The notes: generated by a model from the letters alone, not told the origin. A DNA stretch of 64,000 bases from Cyathus striatus (GCA_025738555.1 JAOVFP010000013.1:1364001-1428000), one strand, 5' to 3'; positions 48,089 to 60,289 are shown, numbered from the stretch's first letter. Numbers and translations: made by a program.

Positions 48089-48711
48089 TGCTTCATGAAT
48101 GTAAGGACAGTAGAGATGACCATTTTACCAATATGTGTAAAAATTGTGCTGTTCACAAAACTTCAGATACAACTCATCCACATTCTAGCAATGATTTCAT
48201 GGAGGAAGATATAAGTGAGAAGGTTATACTTGAACACTTGGAGTCTATCAGTGATTGTTCTAGTAACAAAATTGATGCTCTCCATCTTAATACCTTCAAT
48301 TGTGTTCAGCATGCTGTTGCTGGAGGCCTATTTTATTCTGTACCTGAAAATAAAGCACCAGACTCACTGGACAACATCTCTCATAGTCAAAACATCAACT
48401 ATTCATTTGATTCTATTGTGATTGACACCAAACTGGAGGATATTTGGTGGAAGGCTTATGATGATTGTCACAACACCTGGAAACAGCTATCCACCTCTAC
48501 TCATGACCCACCAATGGCTGACACAGTTTCCGATAAATTCCCTTCTGGTATTACACTTGAACCTGTGCTTTCACTGGAACCTAAAATTATTGAGCCAGGT
48601 GCTGAGTCCCATTCACCACATTCATTCAATCATATACTCCCTCATGGCAACTCTGACTTAGTACTGGGGACATTACTGGTGGTGCAAGGAGGGTACAGAT
48701 ATGTTCCATAG
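48089..48711 (+). pseudogene. Helitron protein fragment downstream of the chromovirus
   Basis: Resumes exactly at the target duplication with CTTHECKDSRDD-type codons (LHECKDSRDDHFTNMCKNC), then VILEHLESISDCSSNKIDAL and LEDIWWKAYDDCHNTWKQL, matching the stretch between Rep and helicase in fungal Helitrons. The open frame runs to TAG at 48709-48711, after which nothing Helitron-like was seen; the helicase is missing. Confidence 0.75.
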
Positions 48712-50500
48712 TAGCACATTCAGGATTCTACTTTTCTGTATAGTATAGCTATCTAGTACTGGTAATTTATACAGGAATCATTGAGCTGCCCAAATATATT
48801 GTTGTCATTTTGAATCCCTTAATTCATATCAGAGGTGATACTTTGACTGGCAGCACAGGACTCAACCCCAGCCCTTGGACTCCTCCCTTGATAGTGTACT
48901 TGAGTAAAATACTTTAGCTAACAGCTCAGGACTTGCCCCAACTCTTGGACTCTTGGGCTTGATTCACTATACTATATTACTGATACTACATGGCTATTAT
49001 ATTTCGAAAAATAGTCTTATTATTTTACTAGGTGTATCACAACCAAGGTACATTCTGCTCTAGTGGAAAGCTCAAGCCTACCTAATGGGTCCATAACATT
49101 GATATGACTAACTTTTAGTAGTACTTTATTATGTCAGTAGTAGCACCACCAACATAAAATATGTATTTATGTTAAATATATTTAGTACAAAGGGTATCTG
49201 GTTAGCAATAATGAAATAGAACAATGTTAAAAACTATAGCTTGATTTCTAAGACTTGGTTTTAATACTTCAATTGCAGTACTAGTTCAAAAACTCGAATA
49301 ACCAATATTCAATTCAATTCAATAGTACTCAGCACTTCAAATTCTAATCAAAACTTCAGATACTGATTTCAAAACATTACTCTACTTTGAGAACAGAAGA
49401 CGGCTTGTGCAGTACTTGCTTTCCCTATTTTACAATCCCTAAGTTATATACTAAAATTCCACCTACTTTACTTTTAATGGTAAATATTGTATTGTAATTG
49501 TAAATAGATTGTGTATGCTATTTCTAAGACTGTCCATAAGTCCTCCAGAGGTGTGTAGAACCCTCCATATGGCAAACCATATGGATACACCTTGTTTCAG
49601 AGGCACCTCCAATGCTGCAGCATTGGTACTAGCTTGGTACATGTGCATGTAGGTATGCACTCAGTTACATGGAATTTCGGAGTTAACGGCTTCTTTGTAA
49701 TGTGCACATCAATAGTGTGTGATGGCATATGTGCCATACTTGGTGGTTTCACTCACAGCATCCCATATGGTTTTGCACATGTCTCTAGTGCAGCCATTCA
49801 GTTTCTGATACAAGTGGTATGAAACTCATTCATTAAGACTATGGATCAGAGCAATCCCAGCTTATGTACCCTAATTGGGAATTTTTTTGGAGTTACATAC
49901 AGTGGCACATGACACATTTGGCTTTGTGCTGGAATACTGTTCAAGGCATACAAGAGTTGTGCAACAGCTTTTATCAGAGAATAATAATAATTGAATAAGT
50001 AGCTTGGTGGCTACTGAGAAATGAATATAGCATATTTAATAAGTGCAGGAGACCAGCAGCCCATATAATATATTGTTCCATACCCTTAGTTGTATCAAGT
50101 AGATACTTTAGCTGGTGGTGCAGGCCTCAGCCCCAGCCCTTGTACTCTTCCCTTAGTAGTGTATTTAATAGAAAATACTAAAGTTGGCAACTCAGAACTT
50201 GTTCCAACTCTTGTACTCATGGGGTGCCTCCTGCACAGATAATATAGAAGTTTGAATAAAATAAACTAATAAAAGCGAAAAATAACAATATTCTAAAAGC
50301 TGGCATATCAACATCTTGATCAGCATCAGCAATTACAGCACTGTGAGCAGTAATACTCAGTAAGGCTTAGTTCTTTGGAGACAAGTGTTTGCATAAGTTC
50401 AGCATAAAACCAACTAAAAGTACATGAAAAAAAATGAAGATAAAAATGGTACAAGAAAATGTATATACAAAACATCAAACATGTAGAAAGAAAGAAAAAA
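48712..50500. other. Non-coding stretch with degenerate direct repeats and palindromes
   Basis: A block of about 120 bp at 48835-48970 (CAACCCCAGCCCTTGGACTC ... CCAACTCTTGGACTC) recurs at 50105-50222 (CAGCCCCAGCCCTTGTACTC ... CCAACTCTTGTACTC) in direct orientation, as if bounding a 1.1-kb segment. Between them are CCATATGG-CAAA-CCATATGG (49565-49584) and an 18-bp perfect palindrome CCAATGCTGCAGCATTGG (49609-49626). No convincing gene. Confidence 0.5.
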
Positions 50501-50504
50501 TATT

Positions 50505-51870
50505 ACAACCTCTTCCCAGAGTAACAGTGTATTGCCATGCCCACCTTCAGTGTCCCAGGCTCAGGGTCACAAACCACCAAACTCCTCCCTAGAAGGCCCC
50601 ACACCTTCATTGCCCACCAAAACCCCCTGACCACCAATGCCTGCCCCACCCAATGCACCATCCCATGAGCTGTCAGATTGTTAGTTTTGACTGCCTGTTG
50701 TTGGGAGCAAGGGAGGGTTGGTTTGGTTGGAGATAGGGGAGGAAGGAATGACAGAATAGAGAGAAAGGAGGAGAAAGGAGGAGAGGGGGAGAGTCCCCAG
50801 CACAACTCAATGTAGTGCATGAGACACATCCCCACAGTCAGGAACATGAAGGTAATGGATATGAAGCAATGCCCCATCCAGCCACAGCAGTCACAATGCA
50901 TGCCCAACCATGCACACATGACACATGAAGGATGAAGGAGGGGAGGTTGAAAGCTGGCACAACTTCAATGACCAACAATCACATATATGGCTGTACAGAC
51001 ACAATCCCAGCCCAACTCAACAAAGGGCCAAAGCATAGTACAACTCCCACCCAGTGAGTATGTGCATGAAGGACAAAGGAAGGGGAGTCAAAATCCAGCA
51101 TGGCTCTGATGGAAATAAGCAGCACAATCTGCACCAATGAACACCCAAAGCACAGAACAACCCCTACCCAGGGATACACACAGAAAAGAGAGGGGAGGGG
51201 GGAAGTCAAAATTCAGCACAAGTCTAAGCCTTCCCAACTCCACAAAGGCTCAAAGCACCCTACAACCCCACCCAGCAAGATGCCGACAATACATGAAGAA
51301 CAAAGGAGAGGGAGGGGTTGAAAACTAGGATAACTCCAACAGGAACTGACAGTGTATATACTGACAATGCATACACCCATCATGTCCACCTAAAAACACA
51401 TCCACAATTACCAACCCAGCAGAGGCCCAACATCCAAAGTAACACAGAACCCCACCTCCATCAATCCACACACAGCACACTGTGCACAACCCAAAACTGC
51501 CCCCAACACAAATGCATGACCCAATCCTACACTGTGCTGTGCATGAACATGGAGAAAGATATTGATGAGGATGAGGGCAGGTTTTAGGCAGGAATGTAAC
51601 ACATGTAAAGACATAGTTCATATAATTGTATTTTGCAGCTGTGGCATCTAGGTGTGCAAAGACAATTGACTGTTGGCAGTGGGGTGGGTACAAGTCAGGT
51701 TGATAAGATAGGAAAGGGAAGTGGGGGAGGATGTACTTGAAAACAAACACATGTTCATACTTGTTCACAAAGTCAACAGCCGGAATATGTTCCTGCACTA
51801 CACCCCATAAGAGTGATGCTATCCACCATGGTATCAGCCTTCTACTGTTCACATGCAAGGAATTGTGCAC
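50505..51870 (-). repeat. Repeat unit copy E, CpG-stripped
   Basis: Minus-strand homologue of the unit A/B segments at 23961-25250 and 59690-60960: the same order of modules, pyrimidine tracts and terminal-exon acceptor (CCAACAACAG, about 50700). I find only two CpG dinucleotides in about 1.35 kb, where the corresponding line of unit B can have five in 60 bp. The long minus-strand ORF here arises because decay removed stops and is not conserved. 51871-52480 shows no gene. Confidence 0.75.
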
Positions 51871-52515
51871 CTCACACCAAATTCTTGTATCATGCATGGA
51901 GACCCAATTGCATCCATACAGGTATGAATAGTATGACACCACATACTATTGATGTGTGCATCAGAAAGAACCAGTAACTCCAGATCTATTTATACCAAGT
52001 GCTTACTGAAAATAGTGTGTCTCACAATAGTACTGTGGCTGCAATAAACATGGTGCCACTGAAACACAATATTACCACATTGTTTGCTATATGGATAGTT
52101 CTCCACACCTCCTGGGAAGTTATTGATAGCCTTAGAGCATGATTATTATATTTACACATACTGTACAGCCAAGGATATTATAGTATATAAGTAGTTTAGT
52201 TTGGCTAGAGTAAAGGAAGCACTGCACAAGCTGTACTTCCATTCACACTATAAAACAACCTTCTGAAATTAGTATTTGGGTTCTAATTAATGTTTAAAAG
52301 TGCTGACTACTATTGAATTGAATTGAATACTGGTCATCCAAAGTCTGAAAAAGCAATTAATTATTTTTACAATTGTTCTATTGTGACATTGGGAATTACA
52401 CACCCTCCATACTAAAAATATAACTAACTTAAATTACATATTGTATGTTAGTGGTGTTACTACTAACAATATAAAGTAAACTAAAAAAATGGAACTAAAA
52501 GCCTACCTACCTATG

Positions 52516-55500
52516 CTACATAATTATGCAGGCACAACATAATGGATTACTCTCCTTCTCTCCATTACTGACACTGTTGTCAACTAATTCATTTACATCA
52601 CTCACCATTATATATGTTTTTGATAGATTAGAAATGGAATGATCAAGGTGTTTGGGAAGAGTAGGAGAGTCAGTTTTGCATTTAATCCAATCTGATCCAC
52701 ATACAAAGTTTGTGGAATTAATTTTACACATGTCATAACTAGACATAATTTGTATGGTTTGTGAACCACACAAACATTTTTGATCATGTGCAGGTACCCA
52801 GAATAGTACATTTCCATTGATGTCTCTTGCCCATCCTGTTTTATCACAAGCAAGAAAAACTTTTGGACTTCTGAATATGTCAACCACTTTTATACAATCT
52901 GTCTTTAAATCCAATACTCTGACTGTTTTATCACTTGACCCAGACACCACTTGTGTTCCATCTGGACAGAATGCCACTGATGACACCCAATCACTGTGGC
53001 CTTCAAATGGTCCAGCAATAGTTTCTCCACTTGCCACATTCCACACTCTGACTGTTTTATCATCTGACCCAGACACCACTTGTGTTCCATCTGGAGAGAA
53101 TGCCACTGATCTCACCCAATAACTGTGGCCTTCAAATGGTCCAGCAATAGTTTCTCCACTTGCCACATTCCACACTCTGACTGTTTTATCACATGACCCA
53201 GACACCACTTGTGTTCCATCTGGAGAGAATGCCACTGATGACACCCAATAACTGTGGCCTTCAAATGGTCCAGCAATAGTTTCTCCACTTGCCACATTCC
53301 ACACTCTGACTGTTGTATCACGTGACCCAGACACCACTTGTGTTCCATCTGGAGAGAATGCCACTGATCTCACCCAATCACTGTGGCCTTCAAATGGTCC
53401 AGCAATAGTTTCTCCACTTGCCACATTCCACACTCTGACTGTTTTATCACCTGACCCAGACACCACTTGTGTTTCATCTGGAGAGAATGCCACTGATGTC
53501 ACCCAATCACTGTGGCCTTCAAATGGTCCAGCAATAGTTTGTCCACTTGCCACATTCCACACTCTGACTGTTTTATCACCTGATCCAGACACCACTTGTG
53601 TTCCATCTGGAGAGAATGCCACTGATGTCACCCAATCACTGTGGCCTTCAAATGGTCCAGCAATAGTTTCTCCACTTGCCACATTCCACACTCTGACTGT
53701 TTTATCATCTGACCCAGACACCACTTGTGTTCCATCTGGAGAGAATCCCACTGATGTCACACAATCACTGTGGCCTTCAAATGGTCCAGCAATGGTTTCT
53801 CCACTTGCCACATTCCACACTCTGACTGTTTTATCACGTGACCCAGACACCACTTGTGTTCCATCTGGAGAGAATGCCACTGATCTCACCCAATCACTGT
53901 GGCCTTCAAATGGTCCAGCAATAGTTTCTCCACTTGCCACATTCCACACTCTGACTGTTGTATCACGTGACCCAGACACCACTTGTGTTCCATCTGGAGA
54001 GAATGCCACTGATCTCACCCAATCACTGTGGCCTTCAAATGGTCCAGCAATAGTTTCTCCACTTGCCACATTCCACACTCTGACTGTTTTATCACCTGAC
54101 CCAGACACCACTTGTGTTTCATCTGGAGAGAATGCCACTGATGTCACCCAATCACTGTGGCCTTCAAATGGTCCAGCAATGGTTTCTCCACTTGCCACAT
54201 TCCACACTCTGACTGTTTTATCACCTGATCCAGACACCACTTGTGTTCCATCTGGAGAGAATGCCACTGATGTCACCCAATCACTGTGGCCTTCAAACGG
54301 TCCAGCAATAGTTTCTCCACTTGCCACATTCCACACTCTGACTGTTTTATCACCTGACCCAGACACCACTGATGTCACCCAATAACTGTGGCCTTCAAAT
54401 GGTCTAGCAATAGTTTGTCCACTTGCCACATTCCACACTCTGACTGTTTTATCATCTGACCCAGACACCACTTGTGTTCCATCTGGAGAGAATCCCACTG
54501 ATGTCACACAATCACTGTGGCCTTCAAATGGTCCAGCAATGGTTTCTCCACTTGCCACATTCCACACTCTGACTGTTTTATCACGTGACCCAGACACCAC
54601 TTGTGTTCCATCTGGAGAGAATGCCACTGATCTCACCCAATCACTGTGGCCTTCAAATGGTCCAGCAATAGTTTCTCCACTTGCCACATTCCACACCCTG
54701 ACTGTTTTATCACCTGACCCAGACACCACTTGTGTTCCATCTGGAGAGAATGCCACTGATGTCACATAATTACTGTGGCCTTCAAATGGTCAAGTATAAT
54801 ATGCTGCCTTCCAGAATATATCTCTTCCCTTTTCAATTTTAAGTATATTTTTGAAGAAAGGTGAATAGTGCTTTATGACTAATGAGTTCTCTGGTCCAAA
54901 TGCCAACACTGAAATATATATGTGTGTTATGCTTCTTCTTATGGGAAAGTAAAAATTATACATTAATTTCAGAGCATCTTTAATAAATTCATAAACTCTT
55001 GGGTTTTCCTGCTAAAATGTAAGCTTTCACTTTATTTTAAATATTTATAACATACTTTTGTATATATAATGATCATTTTTAATATATCAGTTACTTTTAG
55101 CATTTCATTTAAGAGACTCATTACTTCCAACCAATATAAAAATTTGCAATATAGGAATATATTTAATTCCATCAAAGATGTGGATGCAGTTTTTTCACTT
55201 TCAATCATTTCCACATAATGTAAATTCCAATATTTGCTGCAATATTGAAGATGAATTGGTATATACTTATATATTTTTTCATCCAATTCATTAATATTAT
55301 CATTCATTAGATATGATGATTCAATCTTGCAAATATTGAATTCAAGTTCCTTATTCAAAATCTCCAGTGTTGATTTTGCCATTCTCTTTATGTGCTTTTC
55401 ATCATTTACTGAGAATATGTTTATTTCAGGTGATTTCATAAGAAACTCTCCAAAAGTTAAATGATGAAACACTATGCTGTTATTGTTTATTGCAGTTACT

Positions 55501-56788
55501 GGTCGAAGGAAATGTAGTATTCTTTTGATTTCTTCTTTCAAATACTTCATTTCACAATCAATTATAAGAAAGTATTGAAGCTCATCTTTAGGTAGTGGAG
55601 ATTTTGCCAAATAAATAGTGGCCAAAACCTGTGTGACAATTTCTTTTCTGTTGTTATGCCATTTCCCAAATGAGTTTTCAAGTATTTGCTGATAGAGTGT
55701 ATCAACTGGATTGTCTATCTCTCCAGATAATACTTGGTTAAGCTTCTCCCTTGGTGATGCCTCATTTTCAGTATATTGTGTGGTTATTATGTACTTTATT
55801 GCTGTGGATGCCCATATAAATAATCCTGCAGCTCTTTCTGCCATTTCATTTAATTCACTTTGAACTAAATCCAGCTGCAGCTCATCTTTATGAATTTCAA
55901 AAGATTGCTCTAAGAATTTATAAATGTTTCTATTAATTTCTGGGTCAAGCTTTGAATCAGTTTCTAGTCTGACAACAACACATTTTTCAGGATTTTGAAC
56001 AATATCAGGTTCAGAACCTGGCCTGCCTGTTAATATCAGCTTATAATGCTTTGGAAGTTCAATCCAACTGTTAAAAGTTTTCCTGATATCTTTTAAGGAT
56101 TTGCATTCATCCAGTGCATCAATAACAAATGCAGGAGGGAACTTCATCAATTCACCATGACAAGTTGTAAGTGTATCAGCAATCAGGTGCTTGAAATGCC
56201 ACTCAATTGCACCAAGATTGAAGTTGTTATCCAGATGTTCTGAAATACTCCCCTTCACAATGGAATACTGTGTTTTTGACGCTAAATCTGTAGCTATAGT
56301 TCTCCATACTACAGCTGCATCACTCAAAGTGTTATCATCTCTCTTAAAAAAATGGCAGCCACCAAGTCTTTTCAATTCCTTTGAACTAAGTTTTTCAACA
56401 AGAGTAGAGGCAATTGCAGATTTCCCAGTCCCAGGACTACCAGTAATCCACATAATATTTGGAGTGGAATCATCTATGTAAATGATTAATTTGAGTTGTT
56501 CTATGAATATGAATATATCTACATACCAAAATCATCCAGCCACCTATAAATATTATTCAATTTGGTAACTCTAGTCCCTTCCATACATTTAAGAGGATAA
56601 TATCTTGAATTATGATCAATAGGCTGCAGCAGCTTAATTTTCTCTGAGATTTCATGATCATTTATTACATTGTAGTTATTGACAGTGCTAGTGGTTTGAT
56701 TACCCCCAATGGTATTTATCTGTGCATTTGGTGCATAGACATTCTGTGCTTGGGAAAATGCTTGAGCAGTGTTATGAGTTTCAGCCAT
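52516..56788 (-). pseudogene. NWD2: NACHT-WD40 STAND NTPase with one internal TGA
   Basis: ATG at 56788 starts MAETHNTAQAFSQAQNVYA, with an Asn/Gln-rich GGNQTTSTVNNYN segment. Introns at 56526-56474 (53 nt) and 55055-55009 (47 nt, phase 0) are removed in frame. The NACHT domain has Walker A GSPGTGKSAIA (about residues 97-107) and Walker B-like FVIDALDECKS; then come a conserved helical region and the linker ITHIYISVLAFGPENS. A TGA (54792-54790) replaces the Gly codon present in NWD1 just before the first WD40 repeat. The frame stays open beyond it for 15 WD40 units and a tail ending in CIIM. Up to the stop the product is 632 residues; with the stop ignored it is about 1390. As NLR-like proteins, NWDs bind nucleotide and sense ligands through the propeller (family knowledge). 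A truncated NACHT protein, readthrough or a pseudogene are all possible. Confidence 0.85.
52905..54789 (-). repeat. WD40 array of NWD2 (15 units, nearly identical)
   Basis: Fifteen 129-bp units, nearly identical in DNA. Residues after GH are only SDW, SYW, SDC or SNY, and GSxDKT has G, R, D, C or S. Units 2-7 and 8-12 repeat the same series of variants (SRDKT, then SDCVTSVGF with SDDKT, SPDETQ, SRDTT), so a five-unit block was duplicated and one copy gained a unit. Unit 4 lacks 27 nt between two CCACT repeats (about 54369). Confidence 0.92.
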
Positions 56789-57361
56789 TGAGATGAAGTA
56801 AGATTGTATTTGAGCTTGTGAATCAGTGTTGTGACACTTGAGCGAGGTGTTTGAGAAGACCCGAGAAGGGGGAACAAACGTGCAGATGAAGGAGCTTTAT
56901 AAAGTTTCACAACGACGTTGACACGTTCTCGTTATCGTGTTACGAGCCAAAGCATCGGAATCTGATACTTCGAAATGAAATGTCTGACATCGCGGCTGCT
57001 ATCCTATGACCCATAATCTTGCCATATCGGATACACGTGTTTATATCTAAAATGGTACTCTGAATGCTGTTCACATGCGTAACAGGAATAGCACAATGCA
57101 TATTTGAAGATTGGGCTTTCAACGTCAAAACGTTCCAGTTTTTCGGAAATGTCGAGTCCGAAAATGGTACGCTTATCGGCGCACACGCAGTTGAAGTACT
57201 AGTCTCACAGACCTTGCATCGCAAGTTACGTGCGACTCAGGAGTGGCTCACAGGGGAGAACGTAGACATGGATGGCAGGAATGTAACAAGCATGGCCGAG
57301 ATGTCGCTCATGAGGAGTTAGTGTTAAAGAACAAATAATTTCTTGGGTAAGAGGATCCGGA
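56789..57361 (-). promoter_or_regulatory. Duplicated upstream region of NWD2
   Basis: Counterpart of 8254-8826, ending at GAGGATCCGGAC. CpG dinucleotides become frequent from about 56842, roughly 50 bp upstream of the ATG. An AT-rich element TTTATAAAG at about 56896 could serve as a TATA-like box. Confidence 0.6.
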
Positions 57362-58129
57362 CATTTTTGGGCGACGTATGACGAATATATAAAACGCGCA
57401 GAATTATAGCCGAAGCCTAGATTCTGTCCTTTGCTACTCATCGTTTGCGGACAGTGACGGCAAGGTGACATCTCTTTATATTAAAAGAACGATAGCATGC
57501 GTTTAATTCCTTGCTAGCACACGAAGAAATCGCATCATCGATAGTAAACTACTACCAATGAATTAATGCAGAATGAGTTCGGTTTCACATACAATTAATC
57601 GATTGTTCACACCTCTTGTGATAATAACTCACTTATTAAGGGGGCCAGTCTTAGCTTAAAGTTAGGTCGCGTGGAAAATGGGAAGAGTGGAACCCGTGTA
57701 TGAAGGAAGTGTCCTCGATTGAACGGTCCAGCTGACAGCTGTCCAATATTGGCTCAGGCGCTTGATACATAAAAATAACGTGTACAAGTCTAAATCTCAA
57801 TTAGTAGAATCAGGTTGGATCGCGTGGAAGACCGGAAGAGAAATCGTGTGGAGGCTGTCGTCGATCGAACGGTACAGTTTCAGCGGATCTGGTTGGGCCC
57901 TGGGAGTTCTCATACATAGACTTATCAGTCGTCATATCGATGTGATCGTAGTTATATAGGCGCTTGCAATGTGCTTGAACTTCCAGTAGGCTGCCAGCAA
58001 AGGTAGCAGTCGATTAGAATACATCATGATGGCATATTGGCGCTCTCAGAGTCTCAGTGTGTTAGGTAAGCATATGTGTTTGGCCGCCAAGTGCGGTGTT
58101 TCACTTCCTCGTCTGCATACCCACTTCCT

Positions 58130-58735
58130 CAGCTGCCATCCTCGAACTCAACTATCCCCTCGCCTACGAATAGGAAGAATGGGAAGCTGTAATCCCTTCT
58201 ACCAGGCTAGTATTCAAACTCGGCCTGCTGTTGTATGCATCAGCAACATCCGCGGCAAAACCTTGCAACTACCGCCACCTGTTCACAACAATCCACCACC
58301 AACTCTTCGAGCTAAGATTCTGGGCCTTGTAAAGAAGGTCGTGGATCTAGCGAAAGAATGGAGCGTTAAAAAAGTTGACGGGGACGTATGTAACGCTTGG
58401 GTTGGGGGAGATTGGGAGGGTTGTTGCTGGTGACGGGGATGGGGGAGGAGGTTAGCGAGTTGATTTTGAGTATGGTCTGTTTTCTCTTTCATTTTTCCCT
58501 CCCTTTTTTGTCTTATACTCCTTCTCCGATCGCCCAGACGGTACGTAGCTCGAGCCGCAAACCACCACTACGTTGACTCCTTCTCCCTCCCAGTATCGCA
58601 CACCACCCCCCCAAACCCCAAACCTCCCTCCCACACCCAACCTCCCCATCCAATAACGCCAACATCTCCGCTTGCACCTGCCCATCCCTCAGAATCCTAT
58701 CCACGTCAGACTTTGGGAAAGCGGGTATGCACTTT
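58130..58735. pseudogene. CSN3-like fragment B, last exon inverted
   Basis: Plus-strand pieces AILELNYPLAYE (in one frame from about 58138) and LGLVKKVVDLAKEWSVKK occur, then the minus strand carries PAFPKSDVDRILRDGQVQ and EMLALLDGEVGCGREV (about 58735-58625). The inversion has the same arrangement as in fragment A, so A and B share an ancestor after the rearrangement. Non-functional. Confidence 0.6.
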
Positions 58736-60289
58736 CGCGGCACTTGCTCCCGTTTCTTGTTGGAGTCGTGTTGGCTTTCGACTTTCGACACCCGTCCTCT
58801 GTGTGCCACACTTTAAGGTGTTGGACGTTGGGTGAGGGGGGCTGGTGTCCGATGCTGGGCCGTGGACGGCGTTGGCTTGTGGGGTGCTGGCTTGGCGTTG
58901 GTCGTCCTGTTGACTACGTTGGCTGGTGCGCCGTGGTCGGGTCGGGAGGTGTCGGGCATGCGTTTATGTTGGGACTTTGGGACCACTGGCTCCCGCGTTC
59001 CTCCGCTTTCTCCACCTTTCCGCTCCTGCATGCGCAACGTGGCATAGGGTTGGGTGTACGCGCTCGAGGTGTGCGATGTGTGGGCGCTTTGGGCGTTGGG
59101 GGGTGAAGTGGGAGGTGGTTGCACTGTGCGTCATCCAATATGGGATTCAGGCTGGGGGTGTACTATGCTGGTGTTAGCGTTGTGCTGGCTTTTGCCTCCT
59201 CCCATTCGTCCTACACGGGTGAGATTGGGTTCGCCCGTGGAGGGCCCGGAGCTCTCACTCTCATTAACCCGCTCCTGTCTCCCAACTTCACTCGTATGCG
59301 CACTTTGGGGCTTTCGTTGGGACCGTGAGCTATCGCCCCGATTGCGCATGCCATTGTCCTTCACCTTCCTATCTACCCTCCTTTCTCTTCTTTTCGCTAC
59401 CGCTTACAACCTCGCTAACTCGTACCGCAGAATGAAGACGACCTCGCGGCACAGCTCGTCGGGTTCCTATAGCAGCTGAAGGGCAAGAAGTCGTTCCTCT
59501 AGAGAAGGTGTACGTCCTTTCCTTTCCTTCCTCCCCCACTTTCTAGCTTTAACTTACATCCGTTTTTCTTTGCGCAGTATGCGGGGATGTACGTCCTTTG
59601 TAAGTGGCCGTCTTCAAGTTCAGGGAAGATGAGCTGATCAGGCTACGGATAGATATGGCGGATTATACACATATATACACCCTGGGACCGTCGATTTGAG
59701 TTTGCAGGGTATTTGGATTGCGGATCGTATGTCTTTACGTTTCCTTGTGTGTGAAGGGTAGATGGCTGATACTGTGGTGGATAGTATCACTCTCGTGAGA
59801 TATAGTGCAGGAACAGATTCCGGCTGTTGACTCTGTACACAAGTATGAACATGTGTTTGCTTTCAAATACGTCCTCCCCCACTTCCCTTTCCTATCTTAT
59901 CAATCTGACTCGCACCCACCCCGCCGCCAACAGTCAATCGTCCTCGCGCACCTAGACGACACAGCCGCGAAATGCAACCATACAAACTAGGTCTCTACAC
60001 ACATTATTTTCCTGCCTAAAACCCGTCCTTGCCTCGTCAACGTCAACGTCTTTCTCCGCGTTCATGCGCAATGCGGTGTAGGATTCGGTCTACGATCGAG
60101 ATGTGCACTTGCGCCACGGGCGGTTTGGGGTTGTGTTGTGTGCTGTGTGTGCATTGATGGAGGTGGGGTTCTTCGTTACTTTGGATGTTGGGCCTCCGCT
60201 GGGTTGGCGACTGTGGGTGCGGCTGTGGGTGGACATGATGGGGGTATGCGTTGTCAGTGCTTTTGCTGCGTTTGCGCGCCAGTCGGGGC

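Larger units (their letters stand above)
31560..48711 (+). mobile_element. Truncated Helitron hosting three insertions
   Basis: Pieces of one Helitron Rep-side polyprotein occur in order on the plus strand: an N-terminal region, DUF6570, Helitron_like_N, Rep catalytic motifs, and a segment ending in GGYRYVP. They are separated by a LINE fragment, a satellite-filled TIR element and a chromovirus. The PIF1-type helicase expected downstream is absent, so it is 3'-truncated. Ends (5' TC, 3' hairpin-CTRR) were not identified; the start given is approximate. Internal stops show it is inactive. Confidence 0.8.

Noticed and set aside
51325..51942. 205-aa minus-strand ORF
   Set aside because: Homologous DNA in units A and B has stops and shifts; the frame opened through CpG loss.
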